Shown here: positions 35,809 to 43,566 of the stretch, piece after piece
How the letters are laid out: each line of letters starts with the position of its first letter
Numbering within the stretch: position 1 is the first letter of the stretch
From: Rikenellaceae bacterium
GTDB taxonomy: Bacteria > Bacteroidota > Bacteroidia > Bacteroidales > Rikenellaceae
Direction of reading: 5' to 3'
Length of the DNA stretch: 64,000 nt
Assembly (NCBI GenBank): GCA_017442365.1
Contig: JAFRZW010000007.1
Location: 62,001-126,000, forward strand
Made by a program: the position numbers and the translations under genes
Notes under the pieces: model-generated
The model's database searches: none
Told to the model about the DNA's origin: nothing
The model's input: only the letters and a program-made list of their open reading frames with translations

Positions 35809-36627
35809 ATGAAGAGAATCGCTATACAGGGTTACGACGGTTGTTTCCACCAGATCGTGGCCTTCGAATATTTCGGACGCGACGTGCAGACACTGCCGTG
35901 CGACACCTTCCGCCAAGTGGCGCAGATGGTGCGTTCGGGGGAGGCTGACTATGGTGTGATGGCCATCGAGAACTCGATTGCGGGGTCGATTATCGCCAAT
36001 TACAGCATTCTGCAAGACGCCAATTTGCAGGTTGCGGGCGAGTACTATCTGCCCATCGAGCAGAATCTGATGGTGTTGCCCGATGTCGAGTTGGAGGAAA
36101 TTACCGAGGTTCAGTCGCACCCGATGGCACTGTTGCAATGCACTGAGTATCTGGACGCCCATTCGTGGCGACTGATCGAGACCGAGGATACGGCACTCAG
36201 CGCACGCCACGTTGCCGAGCAGGGATTGCGCCACTCGGCGGCCATTGCCAGCTCGTTGGCGGCCGAGATGTTTGGGTTGAAGATCATTGCGCCCGCGATC
36301 AACACGGTCAAGAATAACTACACCCGTTTTATGATCCTCAAACGATACGATCATCTCTATTCGGCCGATGCCAACAAGGCGTCGTTGTACTTCAAGACCG
36401 ACCACCGTCAGGGATCGCTACTGCGAGCGTTGCAGACGATGGAGCGTGTCAATATGTCGAAGTTGCAGTCGTACCCAATAGCCAGCGAGCCGTGGCGATA
36501 TATGTTCCACGTTGATATGGAGTTTGATTGTTTCGATGATTACATTCGCACGCTCGACGAGTTGCAGGAGGTAACCAGCGAGATTCACGTCTATGGCGTT
36601 TATCGTAAAGCCGAGAATAAATACTAA
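35809..36627 (+). CDS. pheA: Prephenate dehydratase
   Basis: 272 aa. Catalytic domain residues ~3-180 with GVMAIENSIAGSI and the hallmark NNYTRFMIL (Thr-Arg-Phe). C-terminal ACT domain (~195-268). In that domain the phenylalanine-binding GALV and ESRP motifs of classical enzymes are replaced by QGSLLRAL and KLQSYPI, so feedback by Phe may differ. Reaction: prephenate to phenylpyruvate with loss of CO2 and water. First structural gene after the attenuator. No chorismate mutase part; that activity is on the fourth gene of the operon. Confidence 0.93.
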   Translation: MKRIAIQGYDGCFHQIVAFEYFGRDVQTLPCDTFRQVAQMVRSGEADYGVMAIENSIAGSIIANYSILQDANLQVAGEYYLPIEQNLMVLPDVELEEITEVQSHPMALLQCTEYLDAHSWRLIETEDTALSARHVAEQGLRHSAAIASSLAAEMFGLKIIAPAINTVKNNYTRFMILKRYDHLYSADANKASLYFKTDHRQGSLLRALQTMERVNMSKLQSYPIASEPWRYMFHVDMEFDCFDDYIRTLDELQEVTSEIHVYGVYRKAENKY

Positions 36628-36633
36628 ATCGTT

Positions 36634-37809
36634 ATGAAAGAGCCTATTAATATACAGTTGTCCGACCGTTTGGAGGGTGTCGGTGAATACTATTTCTCGC
36701 GTAAGTTGCGCGAGATTGACCAGATGCGTGCCGCAGGCCGTCGAATCATTTCGCTCGGTATCGGCTCGCCCGATCGTCCGCCTCACTCGTCGGTTGTCGA
36801 TCGTCTGCACGAGGTGGCGTTGCGTCCCGACACTCACGCCTATCAATCGTATAAGGGTGCGGCGGTGTTGCGTCGAGCATTCTCGGCGTGGTATGCCGAT
36901 CGCTATGGCGTGCAGCTCGACCCTGAGAGTGAGATACTTCCGTTGATCGGCTCGAAGGAGGGTCTGATGCATATCTGTATGACCTACCTGCGCAAGGGCG
37001 ACCGTGTGCTGATCCCCAATCCGGGTTATCCGACCTATCGCTCGGCGGTTACGCTGTCGGGTGGTGAGCCTAAGGAGTACCGGCTGAATGCCGAGGGCGA
37101 TTGGTTCCCCAACTTCGACGAGATTGAGAGCGAGGGCTTGGAGGGTGTCAAGATGATGATACTGAACTATCCGCAGATGCCTACGGGTGCGGTGCCTACG
37201 CGCGAGATGTTTGCCCGTGTGGTGGAGTTTGCTCATCGCCATTCGATCCTGCTCGTTCACGACAATCCGTATAGTTTCGTGCGCAATGCCGAGCCGTTGA
37301 GCCTGCTCTCGGTCGATGGCGCAAAGGAGTGTGCTATCGAACTTAACTCGTTGAGTAAGAGCCACAATATGGCAGGTTGGCGTATCGGTATGATCGGTGG
37401 TCGTAAGGAGTGGATCGACCAGATTATGCGCTTCAAGAGCAATATGGATTCGGGTCAGTTCCTGCCGATGCAGGAGGCTGCTGCAACGGCTCTCGCATTG
37501 GGTGATGAGTGGTATGCGGAGCTGAACGAGGAGTACTACGCCCGTGAGGAGTATGGCTATCGACTGCTCGACGCGCTGGGTTGCTCGTATCGCAAGGGAC
37601 AGGCGGGTCTGTTCATTTGGGCGGAGCTGCCTGCGGATTTCGAGGGTGATTGTTATGCGTTCAGCGATCGCGTTTTGGAGCGTTGTGGCGTGTTTGTAAC
37701 CCCGGGCGGAATCTTCGGCAGCGAGGGTAACCGATATATTCGTATCAGTCTGTGTGCCAAGCGTGAGCAGTTGGCCGAGGCAATCGAAGCGATCGAAAAG
37801 AATTTCTAA
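36634..37809 (+). CDS. Class I/II aminotransferase, probably aromatic amino acid
   Basis: 391 aa PLP enzyme. Residues ~230-250 hold the Schiff-base lysine motif NSLSKSHNMAGWRIG; HAYQSYKGAAVLRRAF and NPGYPTYRSAV are the usual cofactor-pocket segments, and YIRISLC holds the carboxylate-binding Arg near the end. Family members act on aspartate, LL-diaminopimelate or aromatic acids. Its place between pheA and tyrA points to the final transamination of phenylpyruvate and hydroxyphenylpyruvate. Six bases after pheA. Confidence 0.88.
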   Translation: MKEPINIQLSDRLEGVGEYYFSRKLREIDQMRAAGRRIISLGIGSPDRPPHSSVVDRLHEVALRPDTHAYQSYKGAAVLRRAFSAWYADRYGVQLDPESEILPLIGSKEGLMHICMTYLRKGDRVLIPNPGYPTYRSAVTLSGGEPKEYRLNAEGDWFPNFDEIESEGLEGVKMMILNYPQMPTGAVPTREMFARVVEFAHRHSILLVHDNPYSFVRNAEPLSLLSVDGAKECAIELNSLSKSHNMAGWRIGMIGGRKEWIDQIMRFKSNMDSGQFLPMQEAAATALALGDEWYAELNEEYYAREEYGYRLLDALGCSYRKGQAGLFIWAELPADFEGDCYAFSDRVLERCGVFVTPGGIFGSEGNRYIRISLCAKREQLAEAIEAIEKNF

Positions 37810-37826
37810 AAAAACAAAGTGAAGAG

Positions 37827-38669
37827 ATGAAAGCGTTAATCATAGGTGTTGGTTTGATCGGTGGCTCGTTTGCATTGAGCCTGCGCGAGCACGGTCTGTG
37901 CGACGAGGTGTTGGGTTGCGATTCGTCGGCCGAGAATGCGGCTGAGGCAGTGCGTCGTGGTCTGATCGACCGCGCGGTGGAGATGGACGAGGGCTTGGCG
38001 ACGGCCGATTTAGTGGTGCTGGCTGCTCCCGTTGATATAATTCCTCTGCTTGCGACCAAAATTTTGAACAAAGTAACCGACGCTCAGGTGGTTATGGATA
38101 TGGGCTCGACCAAGAGCGAACTGTGCGAGGTGGTGTCGATGCACCGCCGTCGTGGTCGTTTGGTGGCTACGCACCCGATGTGGGGTACCGAGTATAGCGG
38201 TCCGCAGGCGGCAGTCGAGGGCGCGTTCAAGGGTCGTAAAGTGGTGCTTTGCGACGTGGAGCATAGCGACCGCGACGCTGTCGAGTTAGTCGAGAAGATC
38301 TACACGACGATCGGTATGCCTATCGTCTATATGTCGCCCGAGGAGCACGACCTGCATACGGCCTACGTGTCGCACATCTCGCATATTACCTCGTTTGCGT
38401 TGGCGCTGACCGTATTGGAGAAGGAGCGCGAGTCGCAACATATATTCGACTTGGCGGGTGGTGGTTTCGAGAGCACGGTGCGTCTGGCAAAGTCGTCGGC
38501 CTCGACCTGGATCCCGATCCTGATGCAAAATAAATATAACGTGCTGGACGTTCTGCGCGAGCATATTCATCAGTTGCAGATTATGCGTGTGATGATCGAG
38601 CGCGACGATGTCGAGGGCCTGCGTGAGTCGATGAGCCGCGCCAACTCGATCCAGAAGATTTTGGAATAA
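37827..38669 (+). CDS. tyrA: Prephenate dehydrogenase
   Basis: 280 aa. Rossmann motif IIGVGLIGGSFALSLRE at residues 4-20, VMDMGSTKSEL and THPMWGTEYSGP (catalytic His) in the dinucleotide domain, and an all-helical C-terminal domain with HTAYVSHISHITSFAL. Oxidises and decarboxylates prephenate to 4-hydroxyphenylpyruvate for tyrosine. There is no fused chorismate mutase or ACT domain. Third gene of the attenuated operon. Confidence 0.94.
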   Translation: MKALIIGVGLIGGSFALSLREHGLCDEVLGCDSSAENAAEAVRRGLIDRAVEMDEGLATADLVVLAAPVDIIPLLATKILNKVTDAQVVMDMGSTKSELCEVVSMHRRRGRLVATHPMWGTEYSGPQAAVEGAFKGRKVVLCDVEHSDRDAVELVEKIYTTIGMPIVYMSPEEHDLHTAYVSHISHITSFALALTVLEKERESQHIFDLAGGGFESTVRLAKSSASTWIPILMQNKYNVLDVLREHIHQLQIMRVMIERDDVEGLRESMSRANSIQKILE

Positions 38670-38684
38670 GAATAAAAATGAAAT

Positions 38685-39758
38685 ATGACTATGGAAAAAT
38701 TCAAATTGGGCGCAAAGCGTCCTCTGATTATCTCGGGTCCGTGTAGTGCCGAGACCGAAGAACAGACGTTGGAAACTTGTCGCCAGCTGGCCGCAGAGGG
38801 CGTGGTAGATGTACTCCGCGCAGGCATCTGGAAACCCCGCACCCGTCCCGGAACGTTCGAGGGCGTGGGCTTGAAGGGCTTGGCGTGGTTGGCTGAGGCT
38901 AAGCGCGAAACGGGTCTGCCGATTGCTACCGAGGTGGCGTCGGCAAAACACGTCGAGAGCGCGTTGGAATTTGGTGTCGATCTGCTGTGGATCGGTGCGC
39001 GCACGACCGTTAATCCCTTCCTTGTGCAGGAGATTGCCGAGGCTTGTGCGGGCAACGATGTGCAGGTGCTGATCAAAAATCCGATGCACCCCGAAGTGGC
39101 TCTGTGGGCAGGTGCTGTGGCGCGATTTGTCAAGGCCGGTACGCCCGAGGAGAACATCGGTCTGTTACACCGCGGTTTCTCGGTTGGTGGTGCTAACCAT
39201 CTGCGTAACAACCCGATGTGGCACTTGGCGTTGGAGATGCAGAGCCTCTGCCCCAATATGATGATGTTGTGCGACCCGTCGCATATTTGCGGTAACCGCG
39301 AGTACCTGCACGAGATTGCGCAGAAGTCGGCCGACCTGAACTATGACGGTCTGATGGTTGAGAGCCACATCTGCCCCACAGAGGCGTGGAGCGACGCCTC
39401 GCAGCAGCTCGAGCCGAAGGCGTTGGGCGAGATGATCCGCTCGATCAATTGGCGTTCGACCCTGAGCGACGATCCCGAATATTTGAAGGCTCTGTCGCGC
39501 TACCGCGAGCAGATCGACCAGATTGATGCTGAGTTGTTTGAACTGCTGAGCCGTCGAATGGCGATTGCCGACAGCATTGGTCGCGTGAAACGCGATAACG
39601 ATGTGGTGATTTTGCAGAGTGGTCGCTGGGCGAGCATCGTCGATCGCGTGATGGCTCAGGCTGCGAAGTTGCAACTAAGCGAGGAGTTTGTCCGTACGGT
39701 GTTGGAGGCTATTCACGTTGAGTCAATCGAGCACCAGAACCGCGTGATGAATAACTAA
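38685..39758 (+). CDS. Bifunctional DAHP synthase / chorismate mutase
   Basis: 357 aa (or two residues less if the ATG at 38691 is used). Residues ~1-260 are a short type I-beta DAHP synthase (ISGPCSAETEEQTLET, LRAGIWKPRTRPGTFEG, LWIGARTTVNPF, MLCDPSHICG). Residues ~265-355 are an AroQ-type chorismate mutase (LSRYREQIDQIDAELFELLSRRM). The fusion is typical of Bacteroidetes. It supplies both the first shikimate step and the chorismate-to-prephenate step missing from the pheA and tyrA proteins, so this operon covers entry and exit of the pathway. Confidence 0.94.
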   Translation: MTMEKFKLGAKRPLIISGPCSAETEEQTLETCRQLAAEGVVDVLRAGIWKPRTRPGTFEGVGLKGLAWLAEAKRETGLPIATEVASAKHVESALEFGVDLLWIGARTTVNPFLVQEIAEACAGNDVQVLIKNPMHPEVALWAGAVARFVKAGTPEENIGLLHRGFSVGGANHLRNNPMWHLALEMQSLCPNMMMLCDPSHICGNREYLHEIAQKSADLNYDGLMVESHICPTEAWSDASQQLEPKALGEMIRSINWRSTLSDDPEYLKALSRYREQIDQIDAELFELLSRRMAIADSIGRVKRDNDVVILQSGRWASIVDRVMAQAAKLQLSEEFVRTVLEAIHVESIEHQNRVMNN

Positions 39759-39773
39759 GCAAAAGAATTAAAC

Positions 39774-39811
39774 AAAAGAGTGGCACCCAGAATCGCGGGT
39801 GCCACTCTTTT
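39774..39811. terminator. Bidirectional terminator
   Basis: 15-bp perfect stem AAAAGAGTGGCACCC / GGGTGCCACTCTTTT with 8-base loop, between convergent genes; T-runs on both strands. Confidence 0.92.
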
Positions 39812-39812
39812 G

Positions 39813-40103
39813 TTATTTCACAATTATCTGATCCACAAGGGGAACTTTCGAGCGACGGTTGAGCTCCTCGCACAACTCCGCACGTCGCAAAAACAGCTCG
39901 TTGCGCAGTACGCTCGACGCAATGCGAACATTCAATATTCGTCCGCGCAACTCGAAATGCGTCGTCTGATCTGCCGCCAGATCGCCCACACATTCGCGCC
40001 AAACCTCCGGCAGACGCCCCTCGGCAACCTTCGCTGCAACCCACGGACGCGAGAAAAACTCATCTAAGATCTCGCCCATCAACATCGATTTCGTTCGTCG
40101 CAT
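39813..40103 (-). CDS. DciA-like protein (DUF721)
   Basis: 96 aa, short DUF721/DciA form typical of Bacteroidetes. The core LPEVWRECVGDLAADQTTHFE and LNVRIASSVLRNELFLRR (Trp of the KH-like domain) match the family. DciA is the replicative helicase loader/operator in bacteria lacking DnaC. It follows recF by four bases, so both are co-transcribed with a replication/repair theme. The stop codon abuts the bidirectional terminator. Confidence 0.85.
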   Translation of the reverse strand: MRRTKSMLMGEILDEFFSRPWVAAKVAEGRLPEVWRECVGDLAADQTTHFELRGRILNVRIASSVLRNELFLRRAELCEELNRRSKVPLVDQIIVK

Positions 40104-40107
40104 AGCT

Positions 40108-41208
40108 CTATTGTTGTGTTATGTGTCCCTCGCCGACGCTGAACAGTCGGTAGCTCTCCGCTGCCGCGTCCAGAATCGTCTGCAAGCGCAGTTTGTTGCA
40201 ATCGGTGATGAAAATCTGCCCGAACTCCTCGCCCGAAACCACCTTGATCAGCTGCTCAACACGACCGGCGTCGAGCTTGTCGAACAGATCGTCCAAAAGC
40301 AGAATCGGTCGCTCGCCCTTATGTTCGGCAACAACCTTATACTGAGCCAATTTCAGTGCAATGAGGAACGATTTTTGCTGTCCCTGCGAGCCATATTTTC
40401 GAAGCGGATAGCCACCAATTTTGAGCGTCAGATCGTCGCGATGAACGCCACAGCCCGAATATTGATTGATCAGATCCTTCTGTCGATGCGCACGCAGCAA
40501 CTCCTCGAAGGGCTGGTCGTTCAGCTCCGAACGATAACCGATCTCGACCTGCTCGCGGTCGCCCGACAAACGTCGGTAGTAATCGGCCACGATCGGGCCA
40601 ATGCGCTCGATGAGTTCGGCACGCTTTGCGTGAACCGTATTTCCATACGCAACTAATTGCTGGTCAAGTATATCGAGAATCTCGTCCTGCGTCGCACTGC
40701 CCATCTGTTTGAGCAGTCGGTTGCGTTCCGAAAGGATCGAGTTGTAGCGCATAACGGCACTCAGATAGCCTCGATAGAGCTGCGAAATGAAGGCGTTGAG
40801 GAATCGGCGTCGCTCCTCGGCAGCGTCGCTGATCAGTACCGAGTCGGCAGGCGAAATGATCACAACGGGGATCAGCCCCACGTGGTCCGACAGTCGGTCG
40901 TACTCCTTGCCAGCGCGCTTGATGCACTTGCCTCCGCGACGTGCAAACGAACAGACAATCTGTTCGTTACGTTCGTTATCGGTTGTATATCCACCCTCGA
41001 TCATAAAGAACTCCTCGCCGTGGCGAATGCTCTGTCCGTCGGTCATTCCGAGGGCCGATTTGCACATCGAGAGATAGTACACCGCGTCGATGACGTTGGT
41101 CTTGCCGGCGCCATTGTCGCCCACCAGACAGTTGATGTCGGGTGAGAGCGAGAGATTTTCCTGCTCGATGTTCTTGAAATTGATGAGCGATAGGGTGTGA
41201 AGATACAT
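40108..41208 (-). CDS. recF: DNA replication and repair protein RecF
   Basis: 366 aa SMC-like ATPase. Walker A GDNGAGKTNVID at residues ~31-42, signature-type YRGYLSAVMRYNSILSERNRL, GVHRDDL, SQGQQKSFLIALKLAQ (ABC signature) and Walker B PILLLDDLFDKLD. Loads RecA with RecOR at gapped DNA. Upstream a minus-strand TACCTTTG at 41230-41237 could be its -7 element. Followed by the DciA-like gene. Confidence 0.96.
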   Translation of the reverse strand: MYLHTLSLINFKNIEQENLSLSPDINCLVGDNGAGKTNVIDAVYYLSMCKSALGMTDGQSIRHGEEFFMIEGGYTTDNERNEQIVCSFARRGGKCIKRAGKEYDRLSDHVGLIPVVIISPADSVLISDAAEERRRFLNAFISQLYRGYLSAVMRYNSILSERNRLLKQMGSATQDEILDILDQQLVAYGNTVHAKRAELIERIGPIVADYYRRLSGDREQVEIGYRSELNDQPFEELLRAHRQKDLINQYSGCGVHRDDLTLKIGGYPLRKYGSQGQQKSFLIALKLAQYKVVAEHKGERPILLLDDLFDKLDAGRVEQLIKVVSGEEFGQIFITDCNKLRLQTILDAAAESYRLFSVGEGHITQQ

Positions 41209-41299
41209 AACAGCGCGTTTTTTTCACTCCAAAGGTAAGAAAAATCCCTAAAATGAGAAAATTATTGCCTCGCTTGATCGGAATTTCGTATAAAAAGAT

Positions 41300-41307
41300 T
41301 ACTTTTG
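41300..41307 (+). promoter_or_regulatory. -7 element of the TPR gene
   Basis: TACTTTTG matches TAnnTTTG, 50 bases before the ATG at 41357; CTTG at 41273-41276 is a loosely spaced -33 candidate. Confidence 0.5.
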
Positions 41308-41356
41308 TAAGTTGATTTGAAAAATGTTGAATAAAAATAATAATTAAAATCAAATT

Positions 41357-42052
41357 ATGGCAAACAAGAAGAACGCTCCCGTTGAGGCACAGATCGATCA
41401 GGAGATCGAGGCTGCTGTTGACAAGACACAGGACTTTTTTGACAAAAATGGTAAGACCATCACCTACGTACTGATCGCTATTGTTGCTGTTGTTGCGGCA
41501 ATTTTCGGTTATCAGAAGTTTGTGAAGGAGCCTCGCGCTGAGAAGGCTGCTGCGGCTATGTATATGGCTCAGTTCCGTTTCGAGGGTGAGAATGCTGACT
41601 ATGAGTTGGCTCTGAACGGTGATGAGGAGGGTGCTGGTTTCCTCGATGTTATCGAGCAGTACGGTTCGACCCCCGCAGGTAACTTGGCAGCTCAGTACGC
41701 AGGTATCTGCTATATGAAGCTCGGTGATTGGGACAATGCTGAGAAGTACTTGGCTAAGTACAAGGCAACTAAGGGCGTACCCAATGCAGTTGTAAATGCT
41801 GAGAATCTGGGTTTGCAGGGCGATGTTAAGGTTCAGAAGGGTGAGTACAAGAAGGCTGCGGCTCTGTTTGAGCAGGCAGCTGAGGTTTCGGACAATGAGT
41901 TCACCACTCCTCTCTACTTGAAGAAGGCAGCTCAGGCATACGAGGCTGCTGGCGACAAGGCTGCTGCTGTTAAGCTCTACAAGCGTATCTCGGTTGAGTA
42001 CGCAGCAAGCTTGGAGGCACGCGACGCTGAGAAGCAGTTGGGTCAGGAGTAA
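41357..42052 (+). CDS. Membrane-anchored tetratricopeptide protein
   Basis: 231 aa. Cytoplasmic N-terminus, one membrane helix at residues ~32-51 (ITYVLIAIVAVVAAIFGY), then TPR helices (LAAQYAGICYMKLGDWDNAE, LGLQGDVKVQKGEYKKAA, KAAQAYEAAGDKAAA). Layout is like YfgM-type ancillary proteins, which assist periplasmic folding, but homology is only by general form. Codon choice is strongly biased, suggesting high expression. Monocistronic with its own -7 box and terminator. Confidence 0.8.
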   Translation: MANKKNAPVEAQIDQEIEAAVDKTQDFFDKNGKTITYVLIAIVAVVAAIFGYQKFVKEPRAEKAAAAMYMAQFRFEGENADYELALNGDEEGAGFLDVIEQYGSTPAGNLAAQYAGICYMKLGDWDNAEKYLAKYKATKGVPNAVVNAENLGLQGDVKVQKGEYKKAAALFEQAAEVSDNEFTTPLYLKKAAQAYEAAGDKAAAVKLYKRISVEYAASLEARDAEKQLGQE

Positions 42053-42077
42053 TCTCCATTACCTTGAATAACAAAAG

Positions 42078-42110
42078 AAGGCCGCCCCTGAGGGTGGCCT
42101 TTTTGTTTGG
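42078..42110 (+). terminator. Terminator of the TPR gene
   Basis: 10-bp stem AAGGCCGCCC/GGGTGGCCTT (one G-U), 4-base loop, then TTTTGTTTGG. Confidence 0.88.
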
Positions 42111-42127
42111 CGGCTGTGTGCCGAAAG

Positions 42128-42880
42128 CTACTCCATCGGACGAATGCGAATGTCGGTAATATCCTTAACCAATTCAACCAAGCGATTGATGTCGGTCTTC
42201 TCATCGACCTGACCATAGTGGTAGGGGTAGAAGATCGTGGGGCGAATAGCGTGAATGGCCTCGGCAGCCTGATCGACGGTCATCGTGTAGGGCTGATTGA
42301 CAGGCAGGAAAGCGATGTCGATATCCTGCAACTGCATCATTTCGGGGGTGTTTTCGGTGTCGCCCGCAATGTAGATTCGCGTGCCGCCGAGCGTAAGCAG
42401 ATAGCCATTGTCGCGACCACCCGCGGGGTGAAAATTCTCGTGTCCCTCGGTGAAGTTATACGCGGGAACAGCCTCGATATCAATGCCCTCCTCGGGGAAA
42501 ACGCTCTCGCCATTACGCAACGTGTGTCCTCGCCCGATGGCCGCAATCGACGCTGCGTTGGCGTAGATATGGGTCTTGGCGGTCGAGAGCAGATCGACGG
42601 TTGCGGTGTCGAGATGGTCGTAATGGTCGTGCGAAACGAGGATATAGTCGGCCTTGGGTTGCGAAGCGTAATCGGCATTCGAGCCGACGGGATCGGAGTA
42701 GATCCAGCGACCGTCGTAGCAGATTGCAAGCGACGAATGAGCATAGAATCTGATGATCAACTCTTTGCCGTTTCGGGTGGTGAGTCGATCTTCGGGGTAG
42801 GCTGACTGCGGGGCAGTAGAGCAAGCTGAGGTTGTAAGTGCTGCCATAGTGAAAAGGATTATTCGGTTAATTAATGTCAT
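42128..42880 (-). CDS. Metallo-beta-lactamase-fold hydrolase, lipoprotein
   Basis: 250 aa from ATG 42880, which starts the lipoprotein signal MTLINRIILFTMAALTTSAC (lipobox TSAC); a 12-residue in-frame extension was rejected since it overlaps the -7 box. UPF0173-type metal-dependent hydrolase: FYAHSSLAICYDG, metal motif SHDHYDHLD, IYIAGDTENTPEM and PYHYGQ. Cytoplasmic relatives act on unknown esters or lactones; this copy is exported. Substrate unknown. Its promoter is at 42914-42945. Confidence 0.9.
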   Translation of the reverse strand: MTLINRIILFTMAALTTSACSTAPQSAYPEDRLTTRNGKELIIRFYAHSSLAICYDGRWIYSDPVGSNADYASQPKADYILVSHDHYDHLDTATVDLLSTAKTHIYANAASIAAIGRGHTLRNGESVFPEEGIDIEAVPAYNFTEGHENFHPAGGRDNGYLLTLGGTRIYIAGDTENTPEMMQLQDIDIAFLPVNQPYTMTVDQAAEAIHAIRPTIFYPYHYGQVDEKTDINRLVELVKDITDIRIRPME

Positions 42881-42913
42881 TTTGTTTTGGTTGGTTTGCA
42901 GATAATCTCTTGC

Positions 42914-42945
42914 CAAAGTTACAAAAAATCGTGCAGAATCGCAAT
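42914..42945 (-). promoter_or_regulatory. Promoter of the metallo-hydrolase gene
   Basis: Minus strand ATTG (42942-42945), 20-base spacer, TAACTTTG (42914-42921). Confidence 0.6.
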
Positions 42946-42959
42946 ACCTGACAAATAAA

Positions 42960-42992
42960 AAAACAGCAGAACAAGTTGCGTTCTGCTGTTTT
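42960..42992. terminator. Perfect 13-bp terminator hairpin
   Basis: AAAACAGCAGAAC/GTTCTGCTGTTTT around a 7-base loop. On the minus strand it would stop transcripts coming from the tRNA-Ser repeat block before the metallo-hydrolase promoter. Confidence 0.8.
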
Positions 42993-43159
42993 GGTTATGT
43001 TGCGGAAAGAGAGGGATTACTGCACGTAGTTTGTGATCCTCGTCGCTCGCCGCGGGGCTCCTGCAAAATTCACTCCGCAAAAGTTGATAAATCAACTACC
43101 TTTTGTTTCCCGCCACTATGCGTGCGAAAAGATTTGCCCGCATAATGCCGTAAAACAAA

Positions 43160-43189
43160 AAAAAGATGTCGATAACTCGACATCTTTTT
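43160..43189 (-). terminator. Repeat-unit 1 hairpin terminator
   Basis: 13-bp perfect stem AAAAAGATGTCGA/TCGACATCTTTTT, loop TAAC. Confidence 0.8.
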
Positions 43190-43359
43190 GCTTCGTGCTT
43201 TTGCGGAAAGAGAGGGATTACTGCACGTGGTTTGTGATCCTCGTCGCTCGCCGCGGGGCTCCTGCAAAATTCACTCCGCAAAAGTTGATAAATCAACTAC
43301 CTTTTGTTTCCCGCCACTATGCGTGCGAAAAGATTTGCCCGCATAATGCCGTAAAACAA

Positions 43360-43389
43360 AAAAAGATGTCGAGTCATCGACATCTTTTT
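43360..43389 (-). terminator. Terminator of tRNA-Ser (repeat-unit 2)
   Basis: Same 13-bp stem as the copy at 43160 but loop GTCA, 15 bases beyond the tRNA 3' end. Confidence 0.85.
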
Positions 43390-43403
43390 GCTTCGTGCTT
43401 TTG

Positions 43404-43488
43404 CGGAAAGAGAGGGATTCGAACCCCCGGAACCTCTCAGTTCAACGGTTTTCAAGACCGCCGCAATCGACCACTCTGCCATCTTTCC
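43404..43488 (-). tRNA. tRNA-Ser (TGA)
   Basis: 85-base class II tRNA on the minus strand: acceptor GGAAAGA/TCTTTCC, anticodon stem CGGT/ACCG with loop CTTGAAA (anticodon TGA), a long variable arm (TTGAACTGAGAGGTTCC region) and T loop GTTCGAATC. Discriminator G; CCA not encoded. The 17 bases of its 3' end recur twice downstream. Confidence 0.95.
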
Positions 43489-43492
43489 GCCG

Positions 43493-43524
43493 CAAAAGTA
43501 GAAACTATTTTCCGTTCTGCCAAA
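43493..43524 (-). promoter_or_regulatory. Promoter of tRNA-Ser
   Basis: Minus strand TTTG (43521-43524), 20-base spacer, TACTTTTG (43493-43500), exact to the consensus; same elements as the tRNA-Thr promoter. Confidence 0.78.
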
Positions 43525-43566
43525 TTTTTGCGAGTTTTTAAGGCGAAAAATGTTGCGAATGAGTCG

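Larger units (their letters stand above)
43002..43402 (-). repeat. Two tandem ~200-bp repeats that copy the tRNA-Ser 3' end
   Basis: Units 43002-43202 (201 bp) and 43203-43402 (200 bp). Each begins with GCGGAAAGAGAGGGATT, the same 17 bases that form the 3' end of the tRNA-Ser gene at 43403-43419. Each also carries a 13-bp hairpin with T-run. The units differ only at 43028 (A versus G), one A in a homopolymer and all four hairpin-loop bases. No protein coding is evident; long frames crossing this block are chance. Confidence 0.9.

Noticed and set aside
43002-43402. Repeat block considered as CRISPR
   Set aside because: Only two units of 200 bp, no short repeat-spacer pattern and no cas genes.
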